Shown piece after piece: positions 46,864 to 47,344 of a stretch of 47,344 nucleotides of DNA (positions are counted from its first letter, which is position 1; every line of letters begins with the position of its first letter). The notes under the pieces are model-generated. The model had not been told where the DNA came from and did no database searches. It saw only the letters and a program-made list of their open reading frames with translations. Made by a program: the position numbers and the translations under genes. Source of the stretch: Haliscomenobacteraceae bacterium (GTDB lineage Bacteria > Bacteroidota > Bacteroidia > Chitinophagales > Saprospiraceae); assembly GCA_947501115.1 (NCBI GenBank), contig CANMVX010000029.1:1-47344 (forward strand), in the 5' to 3' direction.

Positions 46864-47273
46864 CTTTTTTGATTTGAATTTTCAATACGTAAAGTTAAGT
46901 TTTTTAGGCTTGTATTTGTCAAAAGTTGCCTTCAAATTGTAAACCGTCAACTGGTCGGGTGGTGGGTGGGCTTTTAACCCCAATTGTAAAGTAGTATACC
47001 AAGGAGGGGATTTAGCGCGACAGGGAGGACCAGAAGGGGGAATTGGGGGGAAGTTAGGAGGTGGCCCAGGTTTAATCTTAACCCACATTGCGTAGAAAGG
47101 CCAAATTTAGGTTTGAAAAAAAATATTTTCGCTAAATTTCAGACTATTTTAGGGTGAAAACGGAGAGGTTAATTTATTAAATTATTGATATTCATTATAT
47201 TAATTTTTTAAAAAGCGGTTTGTAGTACACAGGGGAGTTGACTGGGTCGATGGAGTTACAGTATCTTTGTGCC
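46864..47273. other. G-rich, AT-rich mosaic between the restriction-modification operon and the transposase
   Basis: 46957-46970 is GGGTGGTGGGTGGG, and 47015-47075 holds further G runs of five and six. This is strongly unlike the AT-rich surroundings, and all G runs are on the plus strand. A minus-strand frame over the region is extremely proline-rich and probably not a gene. From about 47095 the sequence returns to AT-rich and must contain the left end of the insertion sequence whose transposase starts at 47274; I could not fix the terminal inverted repeat. Confidence 0.5.
47238..47269 (+). promoter_or_regulatory. Promoter of the transposase, directly before its start codon
   Basis: TTG at 47238-47240, a 21-base spacer, then TATCTTTG at 47262-47269 match the Bacteroidota consensus. 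The ATG at 47274 is four bases further on, so the mRNA would be leaderless or nearly so. Confidence 0.6.
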
Positions 47274-47344
47274 ATGTATTTCAAAACCAGCGGGCGAATA
47301 AATCCGGCCACACAACAATACGACAGCTATTACCGACTCGTGGA
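47274..47344 (+). CDS. Start of a transposase, probably IS1634/IS4-like (cut by window end)
   Basis: Twenty-three codons are visible: M-Y-F-K-T-S-G-R-I-N-P-A-T, then Y-D-S-Y-Y-R-L-V. The pattern N-P-A-T-x-x-Y-x-x-Y-Y-R-L-V resembles the N-terminus of transposases of the IS1634 (IS4-related) group in Bacteroidota. The rest is beyond the window, so the DDE residues cannot be checked. A consensus promoter lies immediately upstream. Confidence 0.55.
   Translation, partial: MYFKTSGRINPATQQYDSYYRLV

Noticed and set aside
46882-47088. Minus-strand 68-codon proline-rich frame
   Set aside because: It is simply the complement of G-runs; no start context or protein-like pattern supports a gene.

Overview
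The window is chromosomal DNA of a member of the Bacteroidota. The evidence is an AT-rich composition, TAnnTTTG-type promoter elements (with a clear TTG-N19-TAnnTTTG upstream of secA), a TonB-dependent receptor with a carboxypeptidase-regulatory-like N-terminus, DUF3127, GH127, FISUMP and DUF547 families, and SecA and GyrB lengths normal for the phylum (1109 and 652 aa). I cannot place it below phylum; Chitinophagia/Saprospiria or Sphingobacteriia are guesses.

Layout. 1-2.2 kb: the end of a serine beta-lactamase-like protein, an alpha/beta esterase, and a non-coding stretch with a long perfect inverted repeat. 2.2-4.8 kb: a minus-strand pair, a GNAT-dihydrofolate-reductase fusion followed by an N-terminally replaced BrxL (the Lon-like BREX protein) with no P-loop. 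5.1-8.0 kb: two sulfatases in tandem. 8.2-11.3 kb: a HigBA-type toxin-antitoxin pair and a coupled HTH plus GmrSD-like (DUF262/DUF1524) restriction unit. 11.4-22.3 kb: M1 aminopeptidase, Mog plus DUF547, an operon of flavin monooxygenase, aldo/keto reductase and sodium symporter, two tandem paralogous secreted four-cysteine proteins, a methyltransferase and a nucleoside-permease-like transporter. 22.3-28.9 kb: TonB-dependent receptor, RluF-like pseudouridine synthase, UspA and TerC, tRNA-Cys and a lipoprotein. 29-42 kb: core genes secA, kynU, tsaE and gyrB with a GH127 enzyme, a glutamine-amidotransferase/ATP-grasp pair, an SSB-tail-bearing DUF3127 protein and a CPBP protease. 42-47.3 kb: a PqaA-like secreted protein, wrecked integrase and FISUMP fragments, an HpaII-like restriction-modification operon, a G-rich segment, and the start of a transposase cut by the window edge.

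How it fits together. The core backbone (secA, gyrB, tsaE, tRNA-Cys, rluF) is interrupted by accessory blocks. Defence or mobile functions lie in two patches: 2.2-11.3 kb (BrxL remnant, toxin-antitoxin, GmrSD) and 43.5-47.3 kb (integrase remnant, restriction-modification, transposase). Gene ends are very tight: several convergent pairs abut or overlap with no room for a terminator.

I found no complete, clearly new multi-gene system. The best candidates for undescribed biology are the secreted four-cysteine paralog pair (19.3-20.2 kb), the amidotransferase/ATP-grasp pair (38.2-40.1 kb), the chimeric BrxL (2.2-3.7 kb), and the sulfatase with Asp in place of the usual GKxH histidine (5.1-6.5 kb). 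All functional names come from reading motifs by eye; no database search was run.
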